Part shown: positions 9,603 to 21,218 of the stretch, one piece after another
How positions within the stretch are numbered: position 1 is the first letter of the stretch
How the letters are laid out: every line of letters begins with the position of its first letter
Source of the DNA: Cyanophora paradoxa
Lineage: Eukaryota > Glaucocystophyceae > Cyanophorales > Cyanophoraceae
DNA length: 21,218 bases
Assembly: GCA_004431415.1 (NCBI GenBank)
Contig: QPMI01000391.1
Coordinates: 1-21,218 of the forward strand
Direction of reading: 5' to 3'
Program-made: the position numbers and the translations under genes
Notes under the pieces: generated by a model
Seen by the model: only the letters and a program-made list of their open reading frames with translations
Databases searched by the model: none
What the model was told of the DNA's origin: nothing

Positions 9603-9627
9603 TGTAAGCAAGGCTGCCGTGGCAGCC
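9603..9627 (+). other. B1-A2 junction spacer: inverted copy of an A-repeat hairpin
   Basis: With a few flanking bases (9604-9631) this spacer is the reverse complement of 9669-9701 inside A2. The arms are 15 and 11 bases with perfect pairing; only the centre differs (gt here, aaataaa there). The spacer is itself a near-palindrome, ggctgcc-gt-ggcagcc (9612-9627). It occurs neither at the left nor at the right end of the element, where R takes its place. Confidence 0.9.
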
Positions 9628-9792
9628 ATACTCGAACCTATGTGAGCGTCAGCGTAGCATAGGGCAGTGTATGGCTGCCAAATAAAGGCAGCCTTGCTTA
9701 CGCACATATGTACAAGGGGCGCACTTACAAGTTATAAGTGCGCCCCTGGGGTACAAGCCTCAGTCTTGCTTCGCAGCCAAGGCCTCTAAGCT
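9628..9792 (+). repeat. Split direct repeat A2 (internal)
   Basis: Identical to A1 (offset 2047). It lies between gag and pol. It carries the AATAAA hexamer (9681-9686) in a hairpin loop and the 13-bp stem at 9715-9727/9735-9747. It could act as a second promoter or leader for the pol transcript, or as a polyadenylation site for gag RNA. Confidence 0.95.
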
Positions 9793-9860
9793 TCTTCCCG
9801 TTCGCGTGTCACCATCTTCAAGCCAGCGGCTGCATGGACCATCAGCTGTAGCAGTGCTAG

Positions 9861-11821
9861 ATGGGCACCGCGATAATTGGGCATGTCTGCCAATGCAAGG
9901 CCTCACCTCACTTTGCAGGAGGCTTTGTTGCATCCTGCATTCAAGCTGCAGTCCAACAGTGGAGAGCGATTGGAGCCAATGATGTCGTGCTCAACTGGAT
10001 CTTGCATGGTTTCCCTTTGTCAGGAGCGAGGCGGCTGCCAGCAGAGCGCCGGGCCAACCACAAGTCTGCGGCTGTGGACCATCAGGACTTTGTGAGAACC
10101 GAAATTCAGAAGCTTTTGCGCACGGGAGCGATCAGAGAAGTTGAAGAAGCTCAAGTGAACATTGTCTGCTCACTGTCCGTGGTGCCCAAGAAGACTGGAT
10201 CCAAGTTGCGGCTCATCTGGGATGGCCGGCCTACCAATAAAGGCCTTCCGGACATCCCCTTCAAGTATGAGACTCTTGAGCATGTTGCAGCCATGCTGCG
10301 CCAAGGCTGGTACATGTTCACTATTGACCTTGAATCTGGATACCACCACGTGCCAGTCTCACCGCAAGACTGGCGGAACATGGGCTTTGAGTTTGACAGC
10401 AAATTCTATGTGTACACAGTTTTGCCCTTCGGCCTCAAGCACTCACCGTTTGCATTCGTCAAGATCATGCGACAAGTGGTCAACTACTTCCGCCGCTTTG
10501 GCATCTTCGTGGTGAACTATGTTGACGACTGGTGGTTTGCTGCTCCAACCTACGAGAAGGCCTGTGAATTGCGGGATTTCGTCCTCAAAACATTTGCTGC
10601 CCTCAAGCTTGTGGTCAACAGCAAATCTGAGCTCACCCCAGCACAGTCGGTGCTTTCTTGGGCTTCATAGTGGACTCCGCCCGCATGTTGTTTGAAGTAC
10701 CCCAAGACAAGCTTGGTCGTCTGCTTGCTTTGATCAAAGGGCTTCTGAAGAAAAAGAAATCAGCATCTGCACGTGAAATGGCCAAGGTCGCCGGCACCCT
10801 TGTGTCCATGGCACGGGCTTGGCTCCAGCTCGCATCAAGACCAGGTCCTCTTTCGATACATCAATGTCGTGGCAAGAGAATGGCATTGGAATCATCCAGT
10901 GGAGCTCACCAATGAGACTCGTCGGGAACTTGAGTGGTGGCTGGCCAACATCCACCGATACAATGGCCGCTGCCCTATTCGGCCTGAAAGGCTCCTTGTG
11001 TTGACTACGGATGCAAGCCATGTTGGTGCAGGAGCCTGGATCACTACCCGAATTGGTGATGCTCAACCTGTGGCTTGGGAGCTTGAGCCTGCCCCATTCC
11101 AGTGCCTGTGGAACCAAGAAGAAGCTCAGCAAATTTCGTCGTGGCGCGAGTTAATGGCAGTGCTTCGCGCTATGCAGCACTATCAAGGTTTATTGCGCAA
11201 TCAGAACATCTTAGTTCGCTCGGACAACACAGTGACTGTGGCCTACATCAACAATGGTGGCGGAAGACATGAATACCTTTGCCGAGTTGCAGCAGCAATT
11301 TGGGATATTGCTCTGCTCAATTGCATCAGCATTGAAGCAGAACACATTCTGGTGTTGACAATGAGTGGTCCGATGCTTTGAGTCGCTACTTTTACCCCGC
11401 CGACTACTCTTTGAAACCTGGGTATTTTGCCATGGTCAGTCGGACATTTGGACCTTTTGATATTGATCGTATGGCCTCATCAGCCAACACTCACCTAAAT
11501 CGATACTTTTCCATTGATTTGAATGATCGACATGCTGAAGGATATGATTGCTTTACAGCAACCTGGCGTGGTGCTCGTAATTACGTCTTTCCGGACCCAA
11601 ATGTCCTCTTGCACCTTGTGTCACATGTCCGCCAGTGTAGGGCCTCGGCAGTTTTTATTGTCCCTCAGTGGCCCTCAGCTCCATGGTGGCCACAGTTGCA
11701 GCTTGCCTTGCGTGCACCTGCAATGGTGCTTGGCCCAGCATATGACGTGTGCTATCGCGGGCCTCGCTCGGCACAGTTACCTTCCTGGATTCTTGTTGCT
11801 CTTTATGTGTCGTGGGAGTAG
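9861..11821 (+). CDS. pol: Pol: reverse transcriptase and RNase H (frame broken)
   Basis: ATG at 9861 is preceded by an in-frame TAG. The first segment (9861-10670) is a reverse transcriptase: FTIDLESGYHHV with catalytic Asp156, LPFGLKHSPFAF (motif B) and NYVDDWW with Tyr220-Val-Asp-Asp223. It copies element RNA into DNA. The second is an RNase H: TTDASHVGAGAW, SSWRELMAV, RSDNTVTVAYINN and, after a frame change, DNEWSDALSR supply the acidic residues. The last segment (DIDRMASSANTHLNRYFS to the stop at 11821, with FPDPN and PQWPSAPWWP) matches the conserved region that follows RNase H in DIRS-type Pol proteins. Frame changes lie near 10650, 10820, 10843 and 11350. Each is consistent with a single-base indel, and I see no in-frame stop from substitution. 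No protease or DDE integrase is present. Confidence 0.88.
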
Positions 11822-11976
11822 ATTGAAGGCTCTTGCTGCAGAATTCAACTCCTGCTCATCTCTGCTCAGCTTACTTTGTCCAGCAACAGGGATAGAAAGC
11901 TTGAGTGGGGGCTTTAAAAAGAAGAAGAAGAAATGTAGTCTGACATACCCTTGACTCTGGTGATGCAGGTGCTCGT
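11822..11976 (+). other. Short gap between pol and the recombinase gene
   Basis: 155 bases without coding support. A purine run aaaaagaagaagaagaaa lies near 11917-11934. No second promoter or splice site is obvious. How the recombinase is expressed (splicing, reinitiation or a separate transcript) is not visible. Confidence 0.4.
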
Positions 11977-12978
11977 ATGGCTGATCTGCTCAACCGGGTC
12001 ACTTTCTACAGAACAAACTCTGTGAGCGAGCGAACCCAAAGCCTCTACGCCCGCTGGGTCGTCCTCTATGAAGGCCATTGCGCGGTTCACTGCATTCCAG
12101 CCTGGCCACCAACAGCTTCTGGCGTCGCAACACTGCTGGTGGCTCTTGCTGATGAAGAGTACGGTCTCTCAGCAATTGACCAGTGTCACTCTGCTCTGCT
12201 ACATCAGACAAGGCAGAGGATGTTGCCTACTACTGCATTTGCTCACCCCCTTGTGCTGCAAACATTGCAAGGAATCGCCCGACTTTGTGGAAAACCAGCA
12301 AAGCAATCTGCATTGGTCACGTCCGTCCACCTGGAGGCGATTGCTCGTACCTACGCTCGTTCCCCCTCAAACAAGCTCCTTCGCGCCCTTGTGATGTTGC
12401 TTACCGGTTTCTTTGGCCTGTTGCGGCGTGGCGAAATCGTGGCACTCCGGCGGCAAGATGTGTCCATCCGCGCGGATCGCGTCGTGCTCTTCATTGCCGG
12501 TTCCAAGACCGATCGTCGTCGCCAAGGCGCGCAAGTTGTCTTGGGCGCCGTCCCAGAGTCGGTCATCTGTCCGGTGTTCTGGTTTCGAACCTACTTGCGG
12601 ACTCTAGCGCTCGCGGATCCGGGCGCACCTCTTTTTGGGCAGCTTCGGGACGCAGCTCGTTCTCTGTCAGCTCAGACCGTGGCCTATGTTCTCCGGTTCG
12701 CATTTGACGCGGCGGGCTTGGACGCCACTGGTATCACACCTCATGGCTTGCGTCGCGGTGGAGCTACTGCTCTGGCTGCTGCGGGCGTGCCTGAAGAGCT
12801 TGTTCAAGCGGTTGGTCGCTGGTCTTTGTTGTCAGCGGTCTACCGACGCTATATCGATTCTGCTGAGCGCCCGCCCTTGGCTGCGCTCATGGCTAGGCCT
12901 GGTGCTCGTTACGCTGGCCCGTCAGCTTCGCTGCAGTCATGTCGGCAGCAAGTCGCGCGTACTCGGCGCAGTAGTTGA
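11977..12978 (+). CDS. Tyrosine recombinase of the retrotransposon
   Basis: 333 residues, ATG at 11977, intact. It inserts the element's DNA by strand exchange through a covalent 3'-phosphotyrosine link. Catalytic residues of the phage-integrase fold are visible in order: Arg150 (LLRRGEI), Lys177 (AGSKTD), His256 and Arg259 (HGLRRGGAT), Trp282 (GRWS, where many relatives have His) and Tyr292 (RRYID; Tyr289 is the alternative). The N-terminal 130 residues fit the DNA-binding core domain (SERTQSLYARWVVLYEGHC). The length and motifs suit recombinases of DIRS-order elements. It is the only element gene with no frame break here. Confidence 0.92.
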   Translation: MADLLNRVTFYRTNSVSERTQSLYARWVVLYEGHCAVHCIPAWPPTASGVATLLVALADEEYGLSAIDQCHSALLHQTRQRMLPTTAFAHPLVLQTLQGIARLCGKPAKQSALVTSVHLEAIARTYARSPSNKLLRALVMLLTGFFGLLRRGEIVALRRQDVSIRADRVVLFIAGSKTDRRRQGAQVVLGAVPESVICPVFWFRTYLRTLALADPGAPLFGQLRDAARSLSAQTVAYVLRFAFDAAGLDATGITPHGLRRGGATALAAAGVPEELVQAVGRWSLLSAVYRRYIDSAERPPLAALMARPGARYAGPSASLQSCRQQVARTRRSS

Positions 12979-13385
12979 TTGTCTAGTCTTAGAGTCTTGC
13001 TTCGCAGTTGTGCGCCTTTGCTGTGCTGTCGGCGCTTGTCTCCCTCGCTCACAAGCGAGGGCAAGCTGTGTAACTTGCTGAGCGGCTTGTTCCTAGCCGC
13101 TCGAGCGGCTTTGCTTAGCCGCTTTCAATGTGTGTTAGCAATGCCCATTGTTTACTATGCCTTCAGTCATCTTTAAGCCATTGTTAGTGCCAACCATTGA
13201 TATCTTTTGATGAATAATTGATCAACAATTGATCACTAATGTTCAATCATTCTACGTCCGCAAGACTCACTCTGCAGCGTGCGCTAGCTGATGTCCTCGA
13301 GCGCAGTTGCAGCTTGCCCTTCTTGTGAGCGAGCGAGTCATGATCTTAGCTTCGCGGCTTTGGCAAGCGCGAATCTAGACCTTCA
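12979..13385 (+). other. 3' untranslated part of the element with hairpins
   Basis: No gene. A hairpin at 13034-13066 has an outer stem gcttg/caagc and an inner stem ccctcgct/agcgaggg. A perfect 16-bp palindrome agccgctcgagcggct is at 13095-13110. The 15-mer agtcttgcttcgcag at 12993-13007 also occurs in repeat A (7715-7729). From about 13170 the sequence turns AT-rich (attgatcaacaattgatc). Confidence 0.6.

Positions 13386-21218
<7,833 letters not shown>

Noticed and set aside
7581-9792. A1 and A2 as long terminal repeats of an LTR retrotransposon
   Set aside because: Pol and a tyrosine recombinase lie outside the A1-A2 interval, there is no DDE integrase or protease, and B1/B2 complete a split-direct-repeat layout.
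11523-11954. A 143-residue frame overlapping the end of pol
   Set aside because: The overlapping pol frame shows clear DIRS-type conserved motifs; this one is a shadow ending in a poly-Lys run from a purine repeat.

Overview
The window is nuclear DNA of a very GC-rich eukaryote, most probably a unicellular alga or other protist. The host genes are cut by many short introns that are C-rich on the coding strand and end in AG. There is no bacterial operon or Shine-Dalgarno layout, and the interposed mobile element is a eukaryotic tyrosine-recombinase retrotransposon. The lineage is not fixed by anything I can read; a haptophyte-like or similar GC-rich alga is only a guess.

Layout. (1) Bases 1-2555, plus strand: the 3' part of a spliced gene for an Arg/Ser/Glu-rich, low-complexity protein of unknown function with a more ordered C-terminal part. 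(2) 2556-3319: AT-richer spacer between two convergent genes. (3) 3320-6193, minus strand: a spliced gene for a VPS9-domain protein, a predicted Rab5-type guanine nucleotide exchange factor. (4) 6194-7519: AT-richer spacer holding one possible small minus-strand gene (7119-6765). (5) 7520-13480: a DIRS-order (PAT/Kangaroo-like) retrotransposon with Gag, reverse transcriptase/RNase H and tyrosine recombinase. It has split direct repeats (A1 ... B1-A2 ... B2) and is bracketed by a perfect 65-bp direct repeat. (6) 13613-21218, minus strand: nearly all of an ABCC/MRP-type full ABC transporter gene in about 50 short exons. It lacks only the N-terminal end, beyond the right edge.

The retrotransposon sits about 130 bp downstream of the ABCC stop codon, in opposite orientation, between ABCC and the VPS9/small-gene side. 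Its A repeats are identical over 165 bp and its catalytic motifs are present, so it looks recent. Nevertheless gag and pol carry several single-base frame breaks. Similar breaks occur in the VPS9 gene and the first gene, so draft-assembly indels are as good an explanation as decay.

The most unusual signals are these: the 65-bp flanking duplication of a tyrosine-recombinase element; the internal B1-A2 spacer, which is an inverted copy of a hairpin holding AATAAA; and the intron-dense ABCC gene, in which roughly 15 of about 49 introns start with GC instead of GT.
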